The translations under genes and the position numbers were made by a program. Source: DYCT01 sp051875715 (GTDB lineage: Bacteria; Bacteroidota; Bacteroidia; Bacteroidales; Bacteroidaceae). From it: DNA of 40,407 nucleotides. The DNA lies in contig JBJEHD010000076.1 of NCBI GenBank assembly GCA_051875715.1, positions 1 to 40,407 on the forward strand. The letters are read 5' to 3'. Shown piece by piece: positions 17,858 to 27,220 of this stretch (position 1 is the first letter of the stretch; the number at the start of each line of letters is the position of its first letter). A model generated the notes under the pieces. That model did not search any database. It was not told where the DNA came from and saw only the letters and a list, made by a program, of their open reading frames with translations.

Positions 17858-19762
17858 ATGGAAGAGCAATCCTTACAAGACGAACTCCAGCCTGCTGCGG
17901 TGGAGTATACCGAGGCTAACATCCGGCACCTGTCCGACATGGAACACGTGCGCACCCGTCCGGGCATGTACATCGGACGCCTGGGCGACGGGTCGCAACC
18001 CGAAGACGGCATCTACGTGCTGCTGAAAGAAGTCCTCGACAACAGCATCGACGAATTCAAGATGGGCGCGGGCAAGCGCATCGAGGTGACTGTGGAGGAC
18101 GACACACGCGTGTCGGTACGCGACTACGGACGGGGCATCCCGTTGGGCAGCCTCGTGGACGCCGTATCCATGCTCAACACCGGCGGAAAATACGACACCA
18201 AGGCATTTAAGAAAAGCGTCGGCCTGAACGGTGTCGGCGCCAAGGCGGTGAACGCACTGAGCCGGCGATTCGTGGCCCGCAGCGTGCGCGAAGGACAGAT
18301 GCGCGAAGCCATCTTCGAACAGGGCGCACTCGTGAGCGACGAAACCCGGCCGACAGACGAGGAAAACGGCACCTACATCTTCTTCGAACCGGACGAAACC
18401 CTGTTCACCGGCTACCGCTTCAACGCCGACTACGTCGAGACCATGCTCCGCAACTACACCTACCTGAACACCGGACTGGCCATCTTCTACAACGGACGAC
18501 GCATCATCAGCCGAAACGGACTGGAAGACCTCCTGTCCGACAACATGACGGAATCCGGGCTATACCCCATCGTACACCTGACAGGCGAGGACATCGAAAT
18601 CGCCTTCACACATGCCCCGCAATACGGCGAAGAGTACTACTCGTTCGTCAACGGGCAACATACCACCCAGGGCGGAACGCACCAAAGCGCCTTCAAGGAA
18701 CACATCGCCCGCGCCATCAAGGAGTTCTACGGCAAGAACATGGAACTGCAAGACATCCGCAACGGCCTCGTCGGCGCCATCGCCATCAACGTCATCGAAC
18801 CCACCTTCGAAAGCCAGACGAAAATCAAACTGGGCTCGCTCTACATGGCGCCCGAGAAAGACAGCGAAGGAAACCCCTACCCGCTGTCGGGCATCAGCGT
18901 GAACAAGTTCGTGGGAGACTTCATCAAGGAACAGGTGGACAACTACCTCCACAAGAACCCCATCACCGCCGAGGTGCTGCTGCAAAAAATACAGGAAAGC
19001 GAAAAGGAACGGAAAGCCATCGCCGGCGTGACAAAGATAGCCCGCGAACGGGCCAAGAAAGCCAACCTGCACAACCGAAAACTGCGCGACTGCCGCTACC
19101 ACCTGAACGACACGAAAGGCGGACGGCAGGAAGAGTCGTGCATCTTCATCACCGAGGGCGACTCGGCCAGCGGCTCCATCACCAAGAGCCGCGACGTGAA
19201 CACGCAAGCCGTGTTCAGCCTTCGCGGAAAACCGCTCAACTCGTTCGGGCTGACTAAAAAGGTGGTGTACGAGAACGAGGAGTTCAACCTCCTCCAGGCG
19301 GCCCTCAACATCGAAGACGGCATGGAAGGCCTGCGCTACAACAAGGTAATCGTGGCCACCGATGCTGATGTCGACGGCATGCACATCCGCCTGCTGATGA
19401 TTACGTTCTTCCTGCAGTTCTTCCCCGACCTCATCAAGAAAGGACACGTCTACATCCTGCAGACACCGCTCTTCCGCGTGCGCAACAAGAAGAACACCCT
19501 CTACTGCTACTCGGACGAAGAACGCGTCCGGGCCATCGAACAACTGGGTCCCAACCCGGAAATCACCCGATTCAAAGGACTAGGCGAAATCTCGCCCGAC
19601 GAGTTCAAGCACTTCATCGGGGCGGACATGCGCCTGGAACAGGTGAGCCTGCGAAAGACCGACCTGGTGAAGGAACTGCTGGAGTTCTACATGGGCAAGA
19701 ACACCCTGGAGCGGCAAGGATTCATCATTGACAACCTGGTCATCGAGGAGGACGTGGCATGA
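17858..19762 (+). CDS. parE: DNA topoisomerase IV subunit B
   Basis: 634 residues from the ATG at 17858 (MEEQSLQDELQPAAVEYTEA). The GHKL ATPase domain has LDNSIDEF, RDYGRGIP and GLNGVGAKAVNALS. The transducer domain has FVNGQHTTQGGTH. The TOPRIM domain has ITEGDSASGSITKSRD with E433 and the metal-binding DADVDG at 502-507. EGDSASGS rather than EGDSAGGS, with the Q-A-V-F-S-L-R-G-K-P-L continuation, favours ParE over GyrB in Bacteroidota; a gyrB call is less likely. The ORF is open upstream to 17675, but that would overlap the rpsO terminator. Its last codons overlap coaD (ATGA), starting a three-gene unit. Confidence 0.92.
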   Translation: MEEQSLQDELQPAAVEYTEANIRHLSDMEHVRTRPGMYIGRLGDGSQPEDGIYVLLKEVLDNSIDEFKMGAGKRIEVTVEDDTRVSVRDYGRGIPLGSLVDAVSMLNTGGKYDTKAFKKSVGLNGVGAKAVNALSRRFVARSVREGQMREAIFEQGALVSDETRPTDEENGTYIFFEPDETLFTGYRFNADYVETMLRNYTYLNTGLAIFYNGRRIISRNGLEDLLSDNMTESGLYPIVHLTGEDIEIAFTHAPQYGEEYYSFVNGQHTTQGGTHQSAFKEHIARAIKEFYGKNMELQDIRNGLVGAIAINVIEPTFESQTKIKLGSLYMAPEKDSEGNPYPLSGISVNKFVGDFIKEQVDNYLHKNPITAEVLLQKIQESEKERKAIAGVTKIARERAKKANLHNRKLRDCRYHLNDTKGGRQEESCIFITEGDSASGSITKSRDVNTQAVFSLRGKPLNSFGLTKKVVYENEEFNLLQAALNIEDGMEGLRYNKVIVATDADVDGMHIRLLMITFFLQFFPDLIKKGHVYILQTPLFRVRNKKNTLYCYSDEERVRAIEQLGPNPEITRFKGLGEISPDEFKHFIGADMRLEQVSLRKTDLVKELLEFYMGKNTLERQGFIIDNLVIEEDVA

Positions 19763-20232
19763 CAAGACGAGCGGTATTCCCCGGGACATTCGACCCCTTC
19801 ACCATCGGACACGAGTCCATTGTGCGACGGGCCTTGACCTTCATGGACGAACTGGTCATCGGCATCGGCATCAACGAAGGCAAGCGGACCTACTTCCCCA
19901 CCGAACAACGGCTCCGGCAGGTGCGCGACCTCTACGCCCACGAACCGCGCATCCGGGTGGATGCCTACGACGGGCTGACCATCGACTTCGCCCGACGCGT
20001 GGACGCCTCGTTCATCATCCGTGGCATCCGCACGGTGAAGGACTTCGAATACGAAGAAACCATTGCCGACGTCAACCGGAAACTGTCCGGACTGGAGACC
20101 ATCCTGCTCTTCACCGAGCCAGAACTGACCTGTATCAGTTCGTCCATCGTACGCGAACTGCTCTCTTACGGGAAGGACGTCAGCGCCCTTGTGCCCGCCG
20201 GACTTTCGCTCACACCCCCGCAAAACCCCTGA
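19759..20232 (+). CDS. coaD: Phosphopantetheine adenylyltransferase
   Basis: 157 residues. Catalyses the fourth step of coenzyme A synthesis, joining AMP to 4'-phosphopantetheine. Shows the nucleotidyltransferase motif FPGTFDPFTIGH (H18 stabilises the transition state), FIIRGIRTVKDFEYE and the C-terminal ISSSIVRELLSYGKDVS, all diagnostic of CoaD. Its ATG overlaps the parE stop (ATGA), so the two are translationally coupled; an S41 peptidase follows four bases after its stop. Confidence 0.97.
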   Translation: MTRRAVFPGTFDPFTIGHESIVRRALTFMDELVIGIGINEGKRTYFPTEQRLRQVRDLYAHEPRIRVDAYDGLTIDFARRVDASFIIRGIRTVKDFEYEETIADVNRKLSGLETILLFTEPELTCISSSIVRELLSYGKDVSALVPAGLSLTPPQNP

Positions 20233-20236
20233 CACC

Positions 20237-21829
20237 ATGAACCGCCTCCAATCTCTTCTGCTCGTCGGGCTGCTGGCCTGCGCCACCCTGACGGGACGCG
20301 CCCAGGAATCGAACTGGACGCCCTTGTTCAAACTGCGCATGGCCGAAGCCGCCATCGCCAACCTATACGTCGACCCCGTGGACGAGAACGGACTGGTGGA
20401 GGAAGCCATCGTGCGCATGCTGGCCAAACTGGACCCGCACTCGCTCTACTCGAACCCGGAAGAGGTGAAACGGCTGAACGAACCCCTGGAAGGGAACTTC
20501 GACGGCATCGGCATCCAATTCAACCTGATGAAGGACACGCTGGTCGTCATTCAGGCCATGGCCGGCGGACCGTCGGAAAAAGCAGGCCTGCGGGCCGGCG
20601 ACCGCATCGTGACGGTGAACGACACGACCATCGCCGGCGTCAAGATGAAGACTGAAGAGATGACCCGGCGCCTGCGTGGCCCGCGCGGCACACAAGTGGA
20701 GGTGGGCGTCGTACGACGCGGCATCGGCGAAACACTCCGCTTCCGCATCAAACGCGGACGCATCCCCATCCACAGCGTCCTGGCCGCCTACCTCATCCGG
20801 CCCGGCGTAGGCTACATCCGCATCGACCGCTTCGGGGCGAACACGCACCAGGAATTCGTCGAAGCCCTCGAACGACTACAGAAACAAGGCATGAAAGACC
20901 TCGTCCTCGACCTGCAGGGCAACGGAGGCGGATACCTCAACGCAGCCATCGACCTGGCCAACGAATTCCTCGGGAAGAAAGAACTCATCGTCTACACCGA
21001 AGGACGGAAAAGCCCGCGCAAGGAATTCTTCGCCCAAGGGAACGGACGCTTCCGGGAAGGCCGGCTGGCCATCCTCATCGACGAATACTCGGCATCGGCC
21101 AGCGAGATTGTCACCGGCGCCGTGCAAGACTGGGACCGCGGCATCGTGGTGGGACGACGCTCCTTCGGCAAAGGGCTGGTGCAACGCCCCATCGACCTGC
21201 CGGACGGCTCCATGATCCGGCTGACCGTAGCCCGCTACTACACCCCCGCCGGACGCTGCATCCAAAAGCCATACGACGACCCCGCCGCCTACAGCCACGA
21301 CCTCATCGACCGCTACAACAAGGGAGAAATGAGCCATGCCGACAGCATCCACTTCCCCGACTCGCTGCAGCGGTCCACGCTGCGCCTCGGTCGAACCGTC
21401 TATGGCGGCGGAGGCATCATGCCCGACTATTTCGTCCCCCTCGACACAACCCGCTACACGCGCTTCTACCGCGAAGCGACCGTCAAAGGCATCTTGCTAC
21501 AGACCCACCTCGGCCTCTTCGAAAGCCATCGGGACAAATGGAAGAAGCAATACCCCAGTTTCGAGACGTTCGACCGCCGCTTCCACGTGGACGACGAAAC
21601 CCTGGCCCTCCTGCGCCGGAACGCGGAAGCCGAAGGGGTGACCTGCCCGGATGAAGAGTTCGAACAATCCGCCGCCTCGCTACGCCTCCAACTGAAGGCC
21701 CTCGTCGCCCGCGACTTGTGGGAGATGCAAGAATACTACCGCATCATGAACGAAGACAGCCCCGTCATCCTCAAGGCCATCGAACTGCTGCCCAGCGCAC
21801 AGTTCTCCGCCCCAGACAAAAACCAATAG
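20237..21829 (+). CDS. S41 family C-terminal processing peptidase (second copy)
   Basis: 530 residues from the ATG at 20237 (MNRLQSLLLVGLLACATLTG, signal peptide ending near GRAQ). A PDZ domain (GPSEKAGLRAGDRIVTVND) is followed by the S41 domain with LVLDLQGNGGGYLNAAIDLA. The Ser-Lys pair is S287 in DEYSASASEIVTG and K312 in RSFGKGLVQ, again 25 residues apart. Probably periplasmic. Compared with the S41 protein at 9053-10738 it has the same plan but clearly different sequence and tail, so the two are old paralogues. It is the third gene of the parE-coaD unit. Confidence 0.93.
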   Translation: MNRLQSLLLVGLLACATLTGRAQESNWTPLFKLRMAEAAIANLYVDPVDENGLVEEAIVRMLAKLDPHSLYSNPEEVKRLNEPLEGNFDGIGIQFNLMKDTLVVIQAMAGGPSEKAGLRAGDRIVTVNDTTIAGVKMKTEEMTRRLRGPRGTQVEVGVVRRGIGETLRFRIKRGRIPIHSVLAAYLIRPGVGYIRIDRFGANTHQEFVEALERLQKQGMKDLVLDLQGNGGGYLNAAIDLANEFLGKKELIVYTEGRKSPRKEFFAQGNGRFREGRLAILIDEYSASASEIVTGAVQDWDRGIVVGRRSFGKGLVQRPIDLPDGSMIRLTVARYYTPAGRCIQKPYDDPAAYSHDLIDRYNKGEMSHADSIHFPDSLQRSTLRLGRTVYGGGGIMPDYFVPLDTTRYTRFYREATVKGILLQTHLGLFESHRDKWKKQYPSFETFDRRFHVDDETLALLRRNAEAEGVTCPDEEFEQSAASLRLQLKALVARDLWEMQEYYRIMNEDSPVILKAIELLPSAQFSAPDKNQ

Positions 21830-21861
21830 GGACACGGCCCTCCCCCCGAAAACAGACCGCC

Positions 21862-22434
21862 ATGCTACCTCCCTGCCTCATCGACCTCAGCCTGTCCTCC
21901 GCACAGGTCTTCCTGCTCACAGCCGGCATCTGCCTCATCGTGTCGGCCGGATTCTCGATATGGGCCCTCGTCAACATCCGACATACACACCTGCACAGTC
22001 AACGGCCGGGACAAGAGACGGACGAGACGACGCACCCGGACACCATGGCAGACACGCATCAGGCAGAGGGGAAAGACACTGGACCCCTGGTATCTCTCGG
22101 TGAAAAGGGCGATTTCATACGATTGGACACCCTCATCCGCCAGCAGAAACTCTATCTGCGGCCCGACATCCGACGCGACGAACTGGCAAGGCTCATCCGG
22201 GTAGACAAGACCCTGTTCGCCAAAATCATCTACGAAAACACCGGCGGACGACTGAACGAATACCTCAACGGCATCCGCATCGAGCACGCAGTCAGACTGA
22301 TGCGTACGCACAGCCGATACACCCTCCGGGCCATCGCCGAAGCCTCCGGATTCAGCAACATGACCACTTTCCATAATGCCTTCAAGAAGAAGATGGGCAT
22401 GACACCCGCCCAATACTGGGAGTCCATCAAGTAA
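21862..22434 (+). CDS. AraC-family regulator with N-terminal membrane segment
   Basis: 190 residues from the ATG at 21862. Residues 13-35 (AQVFLLTAGICLIVSAGFSI) form a membrane helix, followed by a hydrophilic linker of about 50 residues. The C-terminal 100 residues are a two-HTH AraC/XylS DNA-binding domain, with RRDELARLIRVDKTLFAKII and AIAEASGFSNMTTFHNAFKK, then the classic ending MGMTPAQYWES. There is no sensory domain apart from the membrane part, so it resembles the short membrane-tethered C-terminal halves of larger Bacteroidota AraC regulators. It starts 32 bases after the S41 peptidase and is the last gene before the large surface operon, which it may regulate (inference from position only). 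Confidence 0.85.
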   Translation: MLPPCLIDLSLSSAQVFLLTAGICLIVSAGFSIWALVNIRHTHLHSQRPGQETDETTHPDTMADTHQAEGKDTGPLVSLGEKGDFIRLDTLIRQQKLYLRPDIRRDELARLIRVDKTLFAKIIYENTGGRLNEYLNGIRIEHAVRLMRTHSRYTLRAIAEASGFSNMTTFHNAFKKKMGMTPAQYWESIK

Positions 22435-22768
22435 CGGTCCACGCACGGCCATCCATCCCACAGGAATATTCCGCGAAACGGCCTGCGTTACATAGCGTTT
22501 CAACACCCTGCCAAGCCCCGCTGGACCACTACGCCAAACCCGGCGGCCCACTTCCCGACCACAACCGGCCAAATGCGGGAAATGTTCTGCACATTTGTGG
22601 CAAGACTTCAACATCTGTAGAAACAGAACATGTTATGTTTTGACAATATTATACATATTCGTAGACTATTTTGTAGAGTTTTATTCTTATTAAAACATTT
22701 TAGTCATGAGTTATCTCTTTCTTTGTTTCCGTATTATGAAATCATTATCCATTAAACACCCATAGTTT
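22435..22768. other. 334-bp intergenic region upstream of the surface operon
   Basis: No gene seen. The first 150 bases are GC-rich; the rest drops sharply to AT-rich DNA, as often found before strongly or variably expressed surface genes. I see TTTG at 22639-22642 and TATTTTG at 22667-22673, but the spacing does not fit the consensus, so no promoter is called. Short AT-rich inverted segments around ACAGAACATGTTATGTTTT could be a regulator site. Confidence 0.5.
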
Positions 22769-25700
22769 ATGAAGCGAATACAAGTACTCCTTTTGTGCCT
22801 TCTCGTTTCGGGCGGACGTCTCTATGCCGTACTACCCGGAAACACTTCGGCGGCAACACAGCCCTCAGCCGAAGAACCACAAACGCCCTTGCCGCCCAGC
22901 ACGACGGTGGACCGGACAGCCCTTCAGGCTTCGTACCAAGCCGCAACCGACAGTGCGACCATTAGCGTCAATAAAGAGTTCTACAGCCTCATCTTAAGGA
23001 ATCTGGCCTACGAGAATGCCGACGTAGAATTGGACCAAGAACGCTGCACCACCCAGGAGGGCGTGGACTCGCTGAAAAACGCCTTGGACCTGGCACTGAA
23101 CCAAACGCCCTTCCAGTACGTATGGGCCTATCTGCCGGGATGGACGGCAGAATTCTACGGGACACGCACCACGGCATCCGACCCCATCCGCTATGACGAA
23201 CTGGTGGCCGAATCGGAGTTCACTCTCTTGAAGAACGAGACCGACAGCATCATCGGCCTGTTCGGACGAGATGACGTAGAACAGGACTTCCCCACGTGGA
23301 TCTACGGGAAGCCCGATGTGTTGGACCCCGACAAGAGCACCCCGGACAATCCGGTCTACACGCCCACCTATCTGGGGCTCATCCGACATACCCGGGAGAC
23401 CCGGCAAAACGCCTCCACCTTGTTCAACAACCGTAAGGAAAGCCTCGCCCGACTGATCGCCCAGATCGACGCCGACGCGACCACTTACGCCACCCTACTC
23501 ACGAAGGAGACGTATACGACACCTAAGGGATGGGGAAGCAGTTACACACCGGCCGAACACACCCTGGTGGACCTGTCGCTCTACAACCAATACCTGCAAG
23601 ACGAAATCAGCATCGTCGACATGCTTACCATTTACCAGCAAAGCATCAGCGACGCCTACGCCCAAGCGGCCCCCTACTTTAAGGAAAGCGACCGGACAGG
23701 CACGCTCTACACCGAACTCATGTCACCCATCGAGACCTTCAAGACCCGCCTGGATGCATTCACGGCCAATGTAAAAACCAGCCGATACACCTACGGAGGC
23801 ACCGTCTACACCGAACTGTCGAACCTTTGGGAGGCCATCAACACCGACCAAAGCAACACGCAAACAATCGGGAGCACATTGGCAGGGAAACTGACCGAAC
23901 TGGTCGGCGACTCGAACACCAAACTGACCGAAGCACGCAAGGTGTACAGTTGTCTGACACCGACCGGCACAGAAGCCCAGGCGCTCAACACCGCCATCAC
24001 CGGCCTGGAAGCCGTCATCGCCGCCAATCAGAAATACATCTCCGACTACACCGATGCACACAGCCTCATCGATGCCGCCATCGGCAATGCACAGACCTAC
24101 TTCGCCGGACTACAAACCACGCTTCGCGGCCAAACCGAAACGGCCCGGACGGCCAATACCGAGTGGAACAACGCCTTGCTGGCCAACGCCATCGCCGAAG
24201 CAGACAACCTCCTCGCCCAAGCAGCCACTTATGCCGCGACCGAGAGCCAACTGGCCGACACACAGGAAAGCCTGACAAGAATCTACAACGAGACCGCCAG
24301 CCTGATCGCCAAAGCACAAGGCCTGCAGAACTGCATCGACCTCTACGGAGACGAAGACAACGCGCTTGCCGCACTGAAGGAGGAAATCGCCGTCATGCTG
24401 ACACGGTCGAACCGCACACCCGAGGAAGTCGGCAAACTGACCGACCGCGCGGATGAACAGATGACCACCCTCGAAAGCGAATACCAAAGCGCCAAGACCG
24501 CACTCACCAACAAGATAAACGCCTCGCAGGAATTCTACAATAAATGGAAAGACAGCAAAGAAGGCATCGAAGCCCTGAAGACGGCCATCCAGGAAGCACA
24601 GACCGTGCTTGAGACCTACGCAACGGAAACGGTGCGCAACACCCGCCGCCTGGCCGAAGCCACCAAGGAACTGGATGCCGTCTACGAATCGCTGGGCGGA
24701 TATTCCGACCCCTACGAATCGCACCTGCGACTGGTCGGCCTCATCGAGAACGCTGAAATCCTCTACGCCAAATACGGCTATGCCGACCTGCTCATCGCCC
24801 TCAACGAAGCAAAAGCCAACGTGAACAGCGGCACCAAGCACATCCTCGACCAGCACTGCACCAACCTGGAACAGGCCATGGCCGTCACCACGACGCAGTA
24901 TGCACTGGCCGTCGGGACACTGGACACCCAACTGGCCGGCACAAAAGCCAAGATGACGGAGCGTTACGCCGACGATGTGCCTGCACTGTCCGTCGCCCTG
25001 ATGGCCGAAGTGGAACAGGCCATGGCAACCGTCGACGGAAGCACCGACCGCGTCTGCACCAACATCCCGAAAATCCAACACTACACCCTCCAGTTGAACC
25101 AGATGGCCGCAGAAGCCGACAAGACCTGGGAAACAGCCGTCGAAGACTTCTACAACGACATCTTGGAAGCCGAACTGAAATTCAACTCTTACTACTCCGA
25201 CAAACAAGAACTGGGAGAGGCCATCGCCACAGCCAAGCAACAATACGAGCAAATCAACACACAGTACAAGACGATTGCTTCCGTTGTCCGGCTGGCAGAA
25301 GACCTCGACGTGGCCCTGGCAGCCGTCGAAGGAGTAGACCGTCTGAACATCTCCAACCAGTTCGTCATCCTCTATGCCTCCATCCGCGACCTCTACGCCC
25401 TCTACGGCTCTGACGAGAACACCGTCGGTGGCAGCGGGTCGAAAGCCTTCCTGGCCAACCGGCAGGCGTTGTACGACGAACTGAAAGACATCAATCCGGC
25501 CGACATCCACTACAGCCTGACGGAACTGACCGCCTTCGTGACGGAAGCAGAAAACGTGCAGACCACCTACACACTCTTCTGCAAAGCGGCCGAAAGCCTG
25601 ACGGAAACGGTGGCCACCGCCAACCAGAAGAAAACGGATTTCTACCACGACGAGACCGACAACACACTGACCGCCACCATCGCCTATGCCGGTCGGATAC

Positions 25701-27187
25701 TGCACGAAAGTTTCAGCCAGGACTCCATCGAAAGCGCCAACTACGCCTTGAAGGACACACTTTCGATGACCGAGCGATACCACAGCACCGCGCTGAGCCA
25801 GATGAAGAAAGCCATCAGCACAGCCCGACGGATGCACATGGTCTACTACGGAAGCCAGCAGACGGAAAGCGAGATACTGACCGCCTGCACCGAAGCAGAG
25901 GCCCTCTATACCAGCAAATACATCACCGGACTGCGACAGATGACCATCCGGCTGGATGGTTGCTACGCCGAGGCCATCGCCACCTGCCAGGCCAAGACCG
26001 ACCTGCTGCAGCCGCTCATCGACAAGGCCGAGGTGCTGAACAAACTGAATCCGGCCGAACAGCTGGACGACGCCATTGCCAACGCCATCAACGCCTGCTA
26101 CAGCCAGGATGGCCGCATCGCAGCCATCGAACAGCAGTACGCCACGCTGCAGGCCTTGTATGCTGAATACCAGGCAGCGTATGAAGCCGCCTGTCAAACC
26201 CTCCGCACGGCCTTGAGCGAAGCCGAAACCCTGCCGGAAGAGCAACGCACAGAGGCCCTGGCGCAAGCCATCGTAAAAGCCGGCCAACTGCTCCAACACA
26301 CCGACGTGACCGATGAAACCTCGTCCGCCTATGCCGACCTGACCGAATGCGCCCGCACGCTGAGCGAGGAAATGGAACAAATCAAGGAAGCCCTGGCCAC
26401 AGCATTGGCCACCGCCTTGTCCGACCTGGACCAGGCCATCGCAGAGGCCCGTCGCCTGCACAACTTCTACTACGGATCCGCCATCGCCAGCAGCGAGATA
26501 CTGAATGCAGTAGCCGAAGCCGAGCCGTTGCGCACCAGCACCGACACGCAACGCATCCAAGAGATGACGCAGAAAGTGACGGAGAGCAGCACGCCCGCCA
26601 CAGTCCGGTGTTCTGCCCTGGAGGCCGACATCGACAACCTGGTACGCCGCTCTTCGCCCCTCGCCACCCTGATGGAGGACGCCCAATATGCCGCCATGCT
26701 GCCAGTGGCCACCGAATGCCGAAACCGGCAAGAAGGACGCATCACAGCCATGGACTCCATCTGCAGCCCGCTGAAAGAGACCTACGAGGCGAACAGCCTG
26801 AAATACGACCAAGCCACGGCCGACCTGTCCGACTCGCTGACCGTCGCCCGAGACGTCTACTCGTTGCGAGCCGACGTCGCCCTGGGCAATGCCATCCAAC
26901 AAGCGCAGGCCGCCCTCGATGCCGCCGACAAGACTTCGGCTGCCTCGACCAAGTACTCCGAACTGAAGATGCACACAGCCACAGTAGCCCGCGAGGCCGA
27001 ACGCATACGCATCCTGCTTTGGGAAGAAACGGCCATCCGGGCCATCAGCGTTGAAGGACGGAAAGCCGACCTCTACGACACCCGGGGACACCTTGTACGG
27101 CAAGTCGACCCGACCAACCCCGACGACCTGAAAGGCCTGCCGACCGGAGTCTACCTCCTGAACGGACAGAAACTGTTCATTAAATAA
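22769..27187 (+). CDS. Giant secreted helical-repeat protein with T9SS-type C-terminus
   Basis: 1472 residues. Begins with a signal peptide (MKRIQVLLLCLLVSGGRLYA). A unique N-terminal part of about 170 residues (FQYVWAYLPGWTAEFYGTR) is followed by over 1200 residues of Ala/Glu/Thr-rich amphipathic helices resembling FIVAR-type or spectrin-like bundles. A unit of about 208 residues occurs twice near the end: ARRMHMVYYGSQQTESEIL near residue 1025 and ARRLHNFYYGSAIASSEIL near residue 1233. The last 48 residues (ISVEGRKADLYDTRGHLVRQ, ending GVYLLNGQKLFIK) match short T9SS sorting tails. It probably forms a long rod on the cell surface. Only 33 bases separate it from the 3264-residue gene, so both belong to one operon. 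No enzymatic motif is visible; function unknown. Confidence 0.85.
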   Translation: MKRIQVLLLCLLVSGGRLYAVLPGNTSAATQPSAEEPQTPLPPSTTVDRTALQASYQAATDSATISVNKEFYSLILRNLAYENADVELDQERCTTQEGVDSLKNALDLALNQTPFQYVWAYLPGWTAEFYGTRTTASDPIRYDELVAESEFTLLKNETDSIIGLFGRDDVEQDFPTWIYGKPDVLDPDKSTPDNPVYTPTYLGLIRHTRETRQNASTLFNNRKESLARLIAQIDADATTYATLLTKETYTTPKGWGSSYTPAEHTLVDLSLYNQYLQDEISIVDMLTIYQQSISDAYAQAAPYFKESDRTGTLYTELMSPIETFKTRLDAFTANVKTSRYTYGGTVYTELSNLWEAINTDQSNTQTIGSTLAGKLTELVGDSNTKLTEARKVYSCLTPTGTEAQALNTAITGLEAVIAANQKYISDYTDAHSLIDAAIGNAQTYFAGLQTTLRGQTETARTANTEWNNALLANAIAEADNLLAQAATYAATESQLADTQESLTRIYNETASLIAKAQGLQNCIDLYGDEDNALAALKEEIAVMLTRSNRTPEEVGKLTDRADEQMTTLESEYQSAKTALTNKINASQEFYNKWKDSKEGIEALKTAIQEAQTVLETYATETVRNTRRLAEATKELDAVYESLGGYSDPYESHLRLVGLIENAEILYAKYGYADLLIALNEAKANVNSGTKHILDQHCTNLEQAMAVTTTQYALAVGTLDTQLAGTKAKMTERYADDVPALSVALMAEVEQAMATVDGSTDRVCTNIPKIQHYTLQLNQMAAEADKTWETAVEDFYNDILEAELKFNSYYSDKQELGEAIATAKQQYEQINTQYKTIASVVRLAEDLDVALAAVEGVDRLNISNQFVILYASIRDLYALYGSDENTVGGSGSKAFLANRQALYDELKDINPADIHYSLTELTAFVTEAENVQTTYTLFCKAAESLTETVATANQKKTDFYHDETDNTLTATIAYAGRILHESFSQDSIESANYALKDTLSMTERYHSTALSQMKKAISTARRMHMVYYGSQQTESEILTACTEAEALYTSKYITGLRQMTIRLDGCYAEAIATCQAKTDLLQPLIDKAEVLNKLNPAEQLDDAIANAINACYSQDGRIAAIEQQYATLQALYAEYQAAYEAACQTLRTALSEAETLPEEQRTEALAQAIVKAGQLLQHTDVTDETSSAYADLTECARTLSEEMEQIKEALATALATALSDLDQAIAEARRLHNFYYGSAIASSEILNAVAEAEPLRTSTDTQRIQEMTQKVTESSTPATVRCSALEADIDNLVRRSSPLATLMEDAQYAAMLPVATECRNRQEGRITAMDSICSPLKETYEANSLKYDQATADLSDSLTVARDVYSLRADVALGNAIQQAQAALDAADKTSAASTKYSELKMHTATVAREAERIRILLWEETAIRAISVEGRKADLYDTRGHLVRQVDPTNPDDLKGLPTGVYLLNGQKLFIK

Positions 27188-27220
27188 CGAGTATTCAACA
27201 ATTAAACAACAATACCAATT

